A stretch of 64,000 nt of DNA from Enoplosus armatus (GCF_043641665.1 NC_092181.1:17087463-17151462), one strand, 5' to 3'; positions 11,731-22,439 are shown, counted from the first letter of the stretch. Numbers and translations are program-made. The notes: generated by a model not told the origin, from the letters alone.

Positions 11731-12772
11731 CAGTGTTTCCCACAGGTTGAGAATTTACTTGCGGTGGTGGGTGGCGGCGCCATGTGATGGGCGGGTTCAT
11801 TAATAAACCAGTCAAACAAAGGTTTATGAATAACTTAGACAGACGTAATGAGAGAGAGAGAGAGAGAGAGAGAGCTGTTATGTTAGCTAGTTAGGTAACA
11901 TTTTGCACTGACTGATCAGTTCAGTGCTAACATTACTAGCTAGCCAGTCCAACACATTAACACATTAAATATGACATGTCATTCTTTTTTAGGCATCCAA
12001 TAAAGAGGTGTAATGGTAAACACATAATTCATGGTTCCGTATGTACTTCGGTTTTGGGGTCACGGTTTTTGGTACAGCAGAGATGCTATGTCACTTATTT
12101 TGAAAAATGTAAACATTCAACAGTGGCTCATTGGCCATAATTCTTACTGTAACAGATAATGCACTCAAATACTGGCATGTTGTCAAGAAAAAAGAATAAC
12201 ACAAATGTCAGTAATGCTCCATCGTAAGAATCATAAGAGAATTCCTGGACAACTGCAGCTTGTGCTGATTTATACAAGGCAGGAGCAACAGACTGACACA
12301 CCTAAAGGCACATTGTAGTGGGGCTCAAGCACATGTTTAAATGATGTATTCTCTGCGGCAGAGTACGGTCACATATCTGCAGCTATAAACACTCCTGTAG
12401 CATCAGTTATTAGTTTGATGCAGTGTGAATCTGCAGTGTGAGGCTGCCTGACCGCTGTGGGGAGGAGGACTCACTTTCCAGTCTGGTTTTGTCTCATTCC
12501 GCTAATTGTCACATTCAGGTGATGCCGTCGTAAATGTCATGTTAGAAGTGTTTCCACAGACAGACCCGACTTCAGTTGAACACTGTCGGCACTGACACTA
12601 ATCGTTGTCCATTTACGCTGTAACTAACCAGGAAACAGTTGCTACTATGGCTGCTACAGCTGATACACAACAACTGGTGCAATGCCAAAACGTCCTGGTG
12701 AATCTCACGCTGTAGAACTCTTAATCTACCTGGGCGGGCCGCCCAAGTAGAGCCTATGTATGGAAAACACTG
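11731..12772 (-). mobile_element. Non-autonomous hAT element, about 1.04 kb
   Basis: Terminal inverted repeats are visible: the left end reads CAGTGTTTCCCACAGG, and the right end in reverse complement reads CAGTGTTTTCCATACATAGG. Both ends continue inwards with an ACTTG-x-GG-x-GG block (ACTTGCGGTGG on the left, ACTTGGGCGG on the right), so the imperfect inverted repeats reach about 35 bp. These ends are typical of teleost hAT-N elements. No transposase coding is present inside. Internal sequence at 12010-12080, with GGTTCCGTATGTAC and TCGGTTTTGGGGTCACGG, resembles another hAT family and may be a nested fragment. The flanking 8 bp (TGTTTATA and TTCAAAGG) do not match, so the target duplication has decayed. 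Confidence 0.8.
11850..11874. repeat. (GA)n microsatellite
   Basis: About twelve GA units, inside the non-autonomous hAT element. Confidence 0.95.
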
Positions 12773-12788
12773 TTCAAAGGGACGGGGA

Positions 12789-12814
12789 GTGTGTGTGTGT
12801 GTGTGTGTGTGTGT
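12789..12814. repeat. (GT)13 microsatellite
   Basis: Thirteen uninterrupted GT units, just beyond the right end of the hAT element. Confidence 0.97.
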
Positions 12815-13278
12815 AAAGAGATATTGGGATATGTTTTTTAGAGAGAGGAAAGCTAAAGAAAGAGTGTATAGCTCGCTCTGTCAAGATAATGTTCTTGTCT
12901 AGTGTGAGATGCATCATTATGCTCTAATGTTACTGTGTACTGTGATTCAGGAGTAGATAATCTGTGAAATTAACCTTTATGTGTGAGACGCTATCCAAAA
13001 TTAAAATTGGTTTGAATTTTAAAACTCCCTTTCACTGAGCGAACGTCGCTCCAGTCTGTGAAAACGTTGCATGTGTAATTTTCAGTGTTGTAGTCGGCCT
13101 CATGGCGACATGTTTTCTCACCAAAATTTGGAGGCAGATTACCAGAATCAGTTTGCAAGAATAATCCATTATTTTACCAAAATCTAATTTATGATTGCCT
13201 ACCACCACAGAGTAGATGATTTTCTGTTCCTGCTGTTGTATTTTCCCACTACACCTGCTGCACATTTGAATTCTTTTG
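12815..13278. other. Non-coding, possible repeat continuation
   Basis: Sequence between the hAT/GT tract and the SINE. It may be the right half of the repeat starting at 11520, as suggested by the GAGAGAGGAAAGCTAAAGAA block, but I cannot confirm this. No coding content is recognised. Confidence 0.3.
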
Positions 13279-13447
13279 AATTTTTTATTTTTTTATTTTT
13301 TTTTGACAGTGAGAGCTGGAGAGAGACAGGAGAGGCAGGGGAAAGAGAGAGGGGAGGACATGCAGCAAAGGCAAACCCGGGCTGCTGGGGTAAAGACAAA
13401 GCCTTAATACGGTACACACTCTACCAGGTGAGCTACCGGGGCGCCCC
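13279..13447 (-). mobile_element. tRNA-derived SINE
   Basis: Read on the minus strand, the element starts GGGCGCCCCGGTAGCTCACC, with the A box TAGCTCACCTGG (plus 13424-13435). It then has a B-box region around CGGGTTTGCC (plus 13370-13379), a CT-rich middle (CCTCTCTCTTTCCCC), and an A-rich tail of AAAAAAATAAAAAAAT type at 13281-13304. This is the layout of the abundant percomorph tRNA-head SINE transcribed by RNA polymerase III and mobilised by LINE proteins. The B box is mutated from the GGTTCGATTCC ideal, so this copy is probably transcriptionally dead. The 169-codon frame at 13191-13700 crosses this SINE and is an artefact. Confidence 0.88.
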
Positions 13448-13561
13448 TAATTCTTCTTTTTCAGTAAATTTTGGTTTGGTTTGTTGCTATGACAACAAAC
13501 CTGCTCCAACATATTTTCAATTACCACTAAACCCCATTACCATTTTCAACACATCATATTC

Positions 13562-14215
13562 CATCCAGCCATCCATTTTCCTCTGCTTATCCGGGGTCAG
13601 GTCGCGGTGGCAGCAGGCTAAGCAAGGTAGTCCAGACGTCCCTCTCCCCAGCAATGTTTTCCAGCTCCTCCTTGGGGATCCAGAGGCGTTCCCAGGCTAG
13701 ATGAGTTATGTAATCCCTCCAGCGTGCTTTGGGTCTACCCCGGGGCCTCTTACCAGTTGGACGTGCCCAGAAAACCTCCAAAGGAAGGGGCCCAGGAGGC
13801 ATCCTGATCAGATGCCCGAACCAGCTCAACTAGCTCCTTTTGACGCGAAGGAGCAGCGGTTCTCGTCCAAGCTCCCTCCGGATGTTTGAGCTCCTAACCC
13901 TATCTCTAAGGCTAAGCCCAGCCACCCTGCGGAGGAAACTCATTTCGGCCGCTTGTATCTGCGATCTTATTCTTTCGGTCACTACCCAAAGTTCATGACC
14001 ATGGAACGTAGATTGAGTGGTAAATCGAAAGATTTGCCTTCCGGCTCAACTCCCTCTTCACCACGATGGCCCGCATTACTGTTGATGCCGCACCAATTCA
14101 CCCGTCTATCTCACACCTTTACCCTCACTTGTGAACAAGACCCTGAGATACTTGAACTCCTTCGCTTGAGGCCCCTCTGGGTCCCTCCCAACCCAGAGGG
14201 ACGACACCTCATCAC
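13562..14215 (-). pseudogene. LINE reverse-transcriptase C-terminal region and 3' end (RTE/Rex-like)
   Basis: On the minus strand an 80-codon frame (13587-13829) reads as the C-terminal part of a fish non-LTR retrotransposon polyprotein. It contains WFGHLIRMPPGPLPLEVF, PTGKRPRGRPKARWRDYI, AWERLWIPKEELENIAGERD and ends LPPRPDPG. Further upstream on that strand (13830-14215) the sequence continues colinearly with the same protein (the AAEMSFLRRVAG region at about 13930), but with a stop near 13830 and indels, so it is inactive. The element is truncated at its 5' end, as is usual for LINEs. The 3' end has a short CCATCCAGCCATCCAT tract (plus strand), matching the tandem-repeat tails of these elements. 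I favour an RTE-clade element of the Rex type; clade is inferred from recall. It lies 115 bp from a SINE in the same orientation. Confidence 0.85.
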
Positions 14216-15908
14216 AACACATCATAAATGCACTAAAATGTCTATGGGTTGGCGAACTTATTCGCTCGTCTTGTGGGAACACAACTCTGTAATCACTGCA
14301 AAGAATACTAGCTGCCTCAAATTACTGGTTTAGCGGCCGATTAACAGTTTGGCCCTTGAGTTTTCAAAATATTGTAAGCTCCACTAATTCCTCTGTGAAT
14401 ATCTGAATAATAACATATTCTGGATGCAACAATTCAGAGCAGCTGCAACAAGAAAAGTCCAAAGAAGAACATGGAGTTTGTCTAAATAAATCCAACACAG
14501 ACTCCTATTCATCACTCTCAAAATAATATTCACCATTTTTTAATCCAGTGGGATTTAATTAGCTGTTATTAAATTTCTAAGAAGATGTAACTTAAATTGA
14601 CTTAGATGGCTAATTTCAGCCCCCTCATCAGACATTACACATTAAATTGGAAACAGGGAGAGATTAGGTAAATTCTAATCAAGATTTATTACAGGTGCTA
14701 GACTAAAATTAATACTTACTGGAAGAGACAGTCGGGGTCAAATGTAAAGTGACAGCGGACTTTAATTTACTTCTTCCTCAAGCTATTTCACATCTCTGCA
14801 TCTTTGGCTTTGCCTGTGTTACGACCTCACTGCTGCGCTGAACTTCTGCCACACAGAGCGACGACGAGCCTTAACAATCATGTGTAATTAGCACAATGAA
14901 TATTCATCAGCCGAAGCCACAGCACGCCTCAGGATTTGTGGAACGGTATCAAATATTAATACCTATGTAATGAGAGTAGCAGTTTATAGAAGAGGTGGGA
15001 TGATGAGAGCAGATGTTTTTGCGAAGTTTGATAAATTGGACAAACACTGGTGTTTCAGTTACGCGCATGAAGCCAGTTTTGAGTGATCCCTTTAGTCTGT
15101 GAGGTCGTGTTGACTCGGTGCAGCTTGTTGAAAATCTGATGAGAGGCTAATCAGGATGAAACGTTAGACGTTAGAGTCGTCATGTGCACATCCACACAAC
15201 CTCAGTGGGAGAGGTGCTACATACAAAAAATAAATAAAACTACAATACAAGGAGTACCTGCACGCTGAAATAACAACTTCAATCTTGTTAGCGACAACAG
15301 TTTTTAAAGTTATGAATAGTTATGCTTTAATTTTTGTCATATTAACATATGGCGCCCACCTTATTATTAGGTAAATGAAATTAGTCTTTGTTTCTTTGTG
15401 ACCTGTTCATTCAAAGTTTGTGCAAGACTCCCTTGAATTATATTTGTTTATCTATTCACATTTATGTTTTTTTCTTTTTCCTCGTATTAGGGATATCTTG
15501 ACACATGAATGTGATTAGTGATGCCACTGGTCATTCTGCTGTGCAGTATATCCTTCATTTCCTTCCCATTGCTATTTGCCTGAGGAATACCTGTAGTTGG
15601 TCAAAATGCCGCTAATGAAATTAAAGGGAGCTATGATTCCAGTGTGTGGGTATTTCAATGATCAACAAGCAAGCCGCACTGCGCTTAATGTTGAAAATGC
15701 ATTATTCCTGCATTTTGCCAGAAACCAATAAGTGTCAGTTTACGGACAAATTAATGCCAAAAACAACCAACTGGAAGGAGGCCAATCTATTTTCCAGCAC
15801 ACCCATCTGTTTCCTGAAACAAATCCATTAAGTTTTTAATCTCTCCTTTGTAGAGGCTATCAATTACAATGCAAGAATGCAAAATCAGAAAACACATAAA
15901 TGTAAATC

Positions 15909-15914
<6 letters not shown>
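14216..15914. other. Candidate conserved non-coding DNA
   Basis: No exon or repeat is recognised. Two blocks stand out by evenness and motif content: 14340-14720, with TTTAATTAGCTGTTATTAAA, AATATTCACCATT and ACAGGTGCTAG, and 14860-14990, with GTGTAATTAGCACAATGAAT, TATTCATCAG and CAAATATTAATACC. They resemble homeobox-type fish enhancers; this is inference. Confidence 0.4.

Positions 15915-15965
<51 letters not shown>
15915..15965. repeat. (TA)25 tract
   Basis: Fifty-one bases of alternating T and A; likely a cruciform-prone, length-variable site. The YIYI frame across it is an artefact. Confidence 0.97.
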
Positions 15966-15969
<4 letters not shown>

Positions 15970-17003
15970 ATAAAAACAATGCAAGTCAAAAATATTTTTG
16001 ATCTGGGAATTTGTGCAGGGCAAATGATACCAACATATCGCTCTATCCCTGCTGTCCACTTCAGGATTACACCCTGTCATCATTTTGGCGAGTGCTGATA
16101 TTTCCCTGTGATGGCGTTAATGTCCAACAGCAACAGCCCCGCTGCTCTGATGGTCATTGATTACTGATATTTACGTGGAAAAATCGCTGAATCAGACAGG
16201 GGGCTTATTTTACTGCTGCAAATTGACAGAAAAATATCGATACCCACAGAGAGACTGAAATGAGTGAAATGATCAAGATGAGATGTAGCTTGTTTTCATT
16301 AGGGAGTGGCTGATAACATCAGATGATTAATCACCATCTTTGCTGCTGCTGTAAGTCTCTACATGACAGTTGCATCAGAGGAGATCTGTAGCAACTAACC
16401 ACAATAAACTGTTCTCTCATGTATACATCAGCCTCGCTCAGTATGTGTCTAGGAAAAAAAAGAAGTATTTAATGTTTTAGTGACTGATTCACAGTTTCAC
16501 TTTTGCTGATAATATTATGGTTTGTGTGTAATATAAAAACTGGACCATTCATACAAGCATTTTATTCGTGTTGGTTAAACAAGGGGAAAAAAAGGTATCT
16601 TTGAAGTTTGCCTTAGTCCTTGAAACAAAATGGTTCAGAAAACAACCATCATACATAATGCATGATGCATTTCTCTCACACATGATTCAAGGTTTATTTT
16701 TCTTCCTTTAGTTCTGCTGGAAGGCACATGAAAAAAGAGCTTGCTCAAAGTAAAAGCTCAGTTTTCCTGTGTTTGTAGTGGACTACGGTACGCTGCTCTC
16801 ACAATGGCCGATACACCAGGCTGGTTCGATTTCCCTAGGGATATGAAGGCTATCATATCACACCGCACTTCCTTTCAACTCTTTCCCAGTTCAATTTATC
16901 GAGTACAAACAGGGTTCAGATCCTCGACAAGAATCCCTGCTTTGTCAGATCCAAAAAGAAAAGGAAAAAAAACGATGGCTTTCAAACTACAATAAACATG
17001 TTG
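15966..17003. other. Non-coding
   Basis: No recognised exon or repeat. An 84-codon frame (16741-16995) includes MADTPGWFDFP and a lysine-rich end, but matches no family I know and ends just before the hairpin. Confidence 0.35.
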
Positions 17004-17046
17004 AGAGTGTAAATCTGAGAATGTCTCAGTCTCAGATTTACACTCT
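17004..17046. repeat. Perfect 17-bp-arm hairpin
   Basis: Left arm AGAGTGTAAATCTGAGA (17004-17020) and right arm TCTCAGATTTACACTCT (17030-17046) are exact reverse complements. They are separated by nine bases whose edge also allows a smaller CTGAGA/TCTCAG stem. It is too short for a typical pre-miRNA, and no mature family is recognised. It may be a fold-back scar or small inverted duplication. Confidence 0.9.
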
Positions 17047-17408
17047 GCAGAGAATCACTCTGCTGGTACTTCTGACGGCGATAAAGGAGAGGTGGAGGAT
17101 TAATTAGATATAAAAGAATGTGTGATTAAATGTTATGTCTGACTTTTCAATTAGATTTTGAAGACTGCTTCACTTGCAAGCACCTGTTAATGTCACCTAT
17201 CAGCCTCAACCCTCAAATGCATGACCATATTAAACCCCATCTAATTCATTCATCTCCTACGAATAAAGCATCAAACTTTTCTTTTTGTATATGCTTCTCT
17301 GGTGTGAAATTGTCAAAATTGTTGAAAATCATTATTTTTCTGATGTTCTTCTATAAAAGGTTACACGATCTTCAATGATACTGTGAATTAGCACGGACAG
17401 AAAGATGA

Positions 17409-17594
17409 GGAGGTCTTTTTATTCAGTGTACTGTCACAGTAACACAATGGCGCAGGGCTGATGTGTTTACTGCAGAGCAGCACTCTGAAAATGAAGATGT
17501 GCCTGAAGCAAACGATGACTATAATTTTGTGCAAAGTGATCAATCAGATAATTTAGAAGCAGAATTGGAGCATGAGTATGACAACACTAGCTAA
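17409..17594 (+). pseudogene. Acidic open segment, possible transposase N-terminus
   Basis: A stretch of 61 codons without a start methionine, ending at TAA 17592-17594. The part from 17460 on is strikingly acidic (SENEDVPEANDDYNF, then SDNLEAELEHEYDN), like the acidic N-terminal leader of piggyBac-type transposases. No catalytic domain follows: a 59-bp AT tract begins 80 bp later. Assignment is a guess; it could also be an unrelated coding fossil. Confidence 0.25.
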
Positions 17595-17671
17595 GAGGAC
17601 ACGAGGGATTTGTTTTTACTGTGCTGACTAATTGTGTAACTGTGTAACTTCTAGTCTATGTATAACACTGT

Positions 17672-17674
<3 letters not shown>

Positions 17675-17733
<59 letters not shown>
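17675..17733. repeat. (AT)29 tract
   Basis: Fifty-nine bases of alternating A and T, the longest simple repeat in the window. Confidence 0.97.
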
Positions 17734-17735
<2 letters not shown>

Positions 17736-18220
17736 CAGGAAATTTAATTCACAATGTCTTTATTAAATTTTATGTGGCAAAAATGATTGTAGAAAAAAAA
17801 ACAAATAAATGACAAAACATGTGGGGGGTTTATTACTGTTAATACTGTGTAATGGAAAATTTACAAGCAATTTCATCTTAATCTGTAGCTCAAACTGAAG
17901 TTTTTGACCACTAGTAGCACTATGGTGCAATGTTTTTTATGACAGCAAACGAGCACAATGTGCCAACAGAGGCAGTGAAGAAGAAGACTGCTAGGAAGAA
18001 AACATAGATGTAAACAATGCACCATTACAAATATTGTACAAAATTGGCTTTGCAAATGTTTAATGAGGGAGGAAATGCATTCAACGCAAGGAGACACACA
18101 CAGCATTCCTGTGAGTAACACTGAATTTAAACATACATTTTCTCCATAGAGCAACTTTAACTGACGGATCTCTAAAGACCTGAAGTATGTAGGAATGTGT
18201 GCCAAAACACCCATGAAACA
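17734..18220. other. Unclassified, possible old repeat
   Basis: The minus-strand frame 17873-18214 (113 codons) is Cys/His/Leu-rich without a known domain. The plus strand has repeat-like phrases (GAAGAAGAAGACTGCTAGGA, CACACAGCATTCCTGTGAGT), suggesting an unclassified interspersed repeat. I could not identify it. Confidence 0.25.
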
Positions 18221-19479
18221 GATTTAAGAATACAATAATCCTTAGTTCAAGAATAGCAAATCACTGATTTATAAAAACCTATGCAACTTCCGAGTGTTGC
18301 CCTATTTTTGGTGGGAAAATGTCATCCCAAACGGAACAGTGCAACAAAATGAATGTTTCCATATTTGCTGACCTTATTGAAGACAAGAAACTCCTTACCG
18401 AAGACCAAGTAATTCATATGTGTGTCAGAAAGAAGAGTGTCCACGGCCGGGAAGCTGCTTATTAAAACTGGCCTGTAAATCTATCACGGACAAGTCCTGG
18501 CCTTATTACATCCTGGTTTTAATAAAGCTGTCAATTCTTCAGATTATGCCAGTGACCTCTTTTTATGTAAGCCTTTTTAATGTTCTCCTGGGACCAGTTG
18601 GGTTTATAGAGCTGGTGCCAAATCATCACACTTAATCAAACACCTATAGCCTTCCCCTCAATTCTGAATTTATGATGTTTATAAACACAGTATATCACTC
18701 AAGCCTGTTTGACTGCACACGACATTACTGCAGAAAGGTTAGCATCTGTCTGTAAGAAAACATGTGTGTTTGCTGTTGCTGTTGTTTTAAAAGTGTCATA
18801 ACTAACTATTTGCAATTAATGGTCAATTATTTTATTTTATCATCAACTGAATTTGTGTTGACAGATCCTGACATGATACAGGTGTCTTTAATACCCTTAC
18901 AAACAAATCTCAAATGGTTCCTTTTAATCTATTCAAATGATATATAACACCTAAACCCCTTTTACATCAAAAGAAAACACATTATTACACATTATATAAT
19001 TCACAATTAATCTCATAACAATTATAACATGCTAATTAAAAAGGCAGGACTGAAGTGGAACTTAAATCTTGGGTTTATATCTTATTTTTAGAAAGATACT
19101 AACTTATGCTTAAGTAGCAAAGCTTCGTTGAGAGACATCCAGCACTATTCAGTGCGATTGCAAATCAAATTCAGCACTTTAACACCAGGAACTCAACCAC
19201 AGTCTATTTTCACGTCTTTCTTATGAAAGCAAGCTGTGTTCAAGAAGGCCAGTCAGTCTGTCACACATGCACATATCAGTCTAGTCCTCATTACAAACTA
19301 CAGAGAGCAAATAAATATGTCCACAGAACTGGTGACATGAAACAAACTGGATACTGGGGCTGAAATACACAGTGAAATACAAGACTCATGTTCCCCCATG
19401 AGCAAAGTTGCCAACTGCTGCTTTACTCACCTGCATTCGTTTTTTCTTCCTTTTCTTTCTTTCTTTTTCTTTGCCAGTT
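18221..19479. other. Candidate conserved non-coding DNA
   Basis: No exon or repeat. The block 18240-18680 is evenly mixed, with GCTTATTAAAACTGG, CTTTTTATGTAAGCC, GGGTTTATAG and CCAAATCATCACACTTAATC. It includes repeated TTTAATAAAG/TTTTTAATG cores resembling Hox/Cdx-type sites. A TC-rich tract (CTTCCTTTTCTTTCTTTC) lies at about 19446-19472. Confidence 0.4.
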
Positions 19480-20470
19480 GATTTGGTGAACGTCTCAGCA
19501 AACATTTGCTTATTTATACATCCAGCATTTACAGAGCAACATTAGCATTCATTTGGAGTCATGTTTCTGGCCACCTGATGAATGAAAGCGCAATATTCAC
19601 TCTCCTTTTAGCTCCTCTATACCATATCCTGAGGTAAATATCTGGCTCTTTAGCCGCTGAATGCTCCACTATGTTCATCAGCTAGCCGCAAACGTTGTCT
19701 GTCTGGAGACTGGAGCACACTGATTGATTTTCAGCCTTTAATTGTGCAACATTTCAACACTACTGTGTCTTCATCAGAGTCAAAATGAACAAAGACATGA
19801 GGCAAACAACATAAATAGTCAACCTAGAACAGGTGTATGATTGTCATTGGATAATTGGTTGAACAGGATTACAATTTATTGGATAATGAATCCCAGGGTG
19901 GGAGTTGATATAGTCAATGTCCAAGTGCCACACCCCATGCATTAACACCACATCAGAAACAAAACAACACAGACACATCTTGAGGTTACAGAGATAAAAA
20001 TGACAGAAAGTACAGGAAACACAACAAATTAATTTCTTCATTTAGGTCAAAAGGTTCCACAGTGTGAGTGTGAATTCAACATGCCTCTCTGCAGAGCAGG
20101 GAGTTGACAATGTAATGGAGAGGATGAAGTTTGTTCTACTCCCCAGAACTTAAATGATGCTGCAGAGCCATGGTTAGCCTAATAACAATAACATAATGCC
20201 GAGCTGCCATTTTGTGCTGGGCAGATTGCATACAGTGTGTTTTTAAAAGCTTTTTAGCTGAAAACAGCTGCCTGCATCTGGAGACGATGCTAGTGAGAGC
20301 AGTGAGAGTAAATCAGTAAAGTTGTGGGGTGTTGACACAAACCACAATGAGCTGAAAGACGCTTAAAAGCTGCATAGAAGCGAGAGCAGCTGCAGAGTCG
20401 GGTGATAGTTATCTGTGAGTTCGTCACTAACAATGAATAAAATGACTGTGTAATGTGAAAGGTGTCACTG
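19480..20470 (+). repeat. Percomorph repeat family P, copy 2, interrupted
   Basis: The left half (19480-19700) carries AACGTCTCAGCAAACAT, ACAGAGCAACATTAGCATTC, TCTGGCCACCTGATGAATG, TCTGGCTCTTTAGCCGCT and AATGCTCCACTATGTTCA. The right half (about 20200-20470) carries TGCATACAGTGTGTTTTTAA, AGCTGCCTGCATCTGGAGAC, AATGAGCTGAAAGACGC and GCAGAGTCGGGTGATAGTTA. The order is that of copy 1 at 5100-5400. The middle, 19705-20195, is foreign to the family and listed separately. Confidence 0.8.
19705..20195. mobile_element. Insertion splitting repeat P copy 2
   Basis: About 490 bp lies between the two halves of the family P repeat. It contains TGCAACATTTCAACACTACT and TGTCTTCATCAGAGTC, resembling a known fish repeat with a GACGTTTCGACC...CTTCATCAG core. 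No terminal repeats or target duplication are evident, so boundaries are approximate. Confidence 0.45.
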
Positions 20471-21014
20471 CTAGTTTGAAAAAGAATATAGCGACAAACA
20501 ACTGTTCTAAATTTGTTTTGATTAGGTTACATTTTTATTTTTTTAAGTCATTAGTAAGTCATTAGTAAGGCATTTCTGCTTGTTGGAGAGAAGCAGGAGA
20601 AAGAAAAAGACAGGGTGATAACATAAAATGGAACAAATGTTGCACACTGGCATCAGTGAGAGAATGTCAGAGTTACTAATTTGCACATAAGCACAGGTGC
20701 CTTATGTGCAAATTGGATGTTTCTGTTGGATTTCTGCCTCTAATCAGCAAGCTAACTAGTGTCTATCATGAAAATGTGTCTTAGTGTCAGTTGTGCTGTC
20801 TCAAATGAACAAACAGGATGCAGTAGGTGTGGAGGCTCTGGCAAATGTTCTATTGGTGTTGATGATGTTCCCACTAGTTTGCCCCTGTAAGTCAGTTTTA
20901 CCATTTGTTTGACTCAAAATTCCTTGAATGTGTTTTGAATACAGAAATAATTTTAATATTTAATAATATTATATTTATTATAATATTACATAGCACTACA
21001 AATATTATGGAACT
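20471..21014. other. Non-coding
   Basis: No recognised exon or repeat. A small tandem duplication of AGTCATTAGTA is seen at about 20545-20568, and an AT-rich patch at 20940-20990. Confidence 0.35.
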
Positions 21015-21243
21015 GTCTTTGGCCAATCCGTTCCTCCCCCGTCCACATGTTGAAGTGTCCTTGAGCAAGACACTGAACCCTAAGTTGCTCCCATTGGAGA
21101 CCAGCACCTTGCAAGACAGCTTGGTCGCCATCAGTGTGTGAATGTGTGTGTGTGAATGGGTGACCCTGGGAGACCAATGTGTAAAGCGCTTTGGGAACCA
21201 TTAAGGTTGAAAAGTGCTATACAAGTGAAGTCCATTTATCATT
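21015..21243 (+). repeat. Teleost interspersed repeat (family R)
   Basis: Recognised by the blocks GAAGTGTCCTTGAGCAAGAC, ACTGAACCCTAAGTTGCTCC, GTGTGAATGTGTGTGTGTGA, ATGTGTAAAGCGCTTTGGGA, AAAAGTGCTATACAAGTG and AGTCCATTTATCATTTA, which in that order mark a very abundant fish repeat. This copy is nearly full length. A diverged partial copy is at 53200-53300. Short frames on both strands here are shadows of the repeat. Confidence 0.85.
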
Positions 21244-21497
21244 TAGCTGTATGAGTGTAGACGCACACAGCAAACAAACTCATAATTGACTACTTCTACA
21301 ACACATTGGTCTTGTCAGTCTTTCTTGTTCTAGTGACGTGCGGCCGGAAATCTAGCTGCAGCCTCACTGCAGGGAGAGTAAGTATCCATGTTTACTAATT
21401 ACCTATTGACTACACAAACATGGCAGCCATTGCTACTTTGTGAGCTAAGACCGATATCAAAAGCACAGTTACCTGTTTGGTTACGCATCTAGCCCAA

Positions 21498-21563
21498 TTT
21501 TATTATTAATATATATTATTGTTATTATCGTTATTATTATTATTATTATTATTATCATTATTA
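21498..21563. repeat. (TTA)n low-complexity tract
   Basis: Interrupted TTA/ATT units with an uninterrupted core of eight units at 21531-21554. Confidence 0.95.
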
Positions 21564-22439
21564 ACTTTTATCTTAGACACTCGTTATGACTTTGAAGCAA
21601 ATTCAGGGCTTCAAGTTCACAGAAAAAAAAGGTGACTGGAGGTTTTTAATACAGAACCTGAATGTGATTCTTGTTAGATTTAAAAGGACCAATTGCGAAG
21701 ATGCTCAGAAAGTGCACTCAATATAGGATGGAAAAGTTTACCAGTGAAGAGAAAGCATTGTAGTTTCAGAAACTGTTAAACTCCACAACAATAGCTGCAT
21801 GTTAAATCTTTCTGAGAGATGAGGCAGCTCAGGAAATGGTGGGAAAAGGCGAGCAGTCGGGCATCACTGTCCTTCAAATAGCAGTAGGAATTTATTTAGG
21901 AAATTATTTTGTCACATTTAGGGAAGTAAAAAAGTGATAGGTTTGCTTGAAAAGCATTTTATAAACATCCATGCATAACTTTTACAGTACTTTTTAGTAC
22001 AGAGAAAGGGGGATATTTAAAAAAGGTGCAAACAAAGAGAGAGCGGTTTAAGAGTATTCCACCTATTTAGAAAATATCCTGTCAAATGGATATCAGTCTG
22101 CAAAAGAGAGGCTCAAACGCTAGTAAGGCATCCAGTAAAGTGCAATGAAGTGCTTTGAGTTCCCAAAAATACATTTGTTCACAGTGAATGCTTTGCAGCT
22201 CCAGTTAGCGTTATCAGTGAAAGACATTCAATATAAACATTTCCTCGTTATGCTGATACTGCTGATGTCACTTGGATGGCATTTCATTTCTTAAACATAT
22301 TCCGCCATTGCAAATTTGGTTTCTTCTTTTTTTGTGGCTGCTTGATACTGGCCTTAAGTGTAATATTCCTTTAAGATATAAAAGTATCTGTAACTGTTGT
22401 TTGGGCTAAAGGCTTTGAGTGTTTGCACAGCGCAAGACT
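21564..22439. other. Non-coding
   Basis: No recognised exon or repeat. TAGTGACGTGCGGCCGG at about 21335, just upstream, resembles the start of a known fish repeat but cannot be extended. Confidence 0.35.

Noticed and set aside
13424..13447. Functional tRNA gene
   Set aside because: Only the A-box side is tRNA-like; the B box is mutated and the element has a SINE body and A-rich tail.
13191..13700. 169-codon plus-strand frame, the longest in the window
   Set aside because: It reads antisense through the SINE and into the antisense LINE 3' end; no meaningful protein.
15877..16098. Frame with long YIYIYI run
   Set aside because: It is the translation of the TA tract.
17004..17046. microRNA precursor
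   Set aside because: The stem is only 17 bp, with no extension beyond the arms and no known mature sequence.
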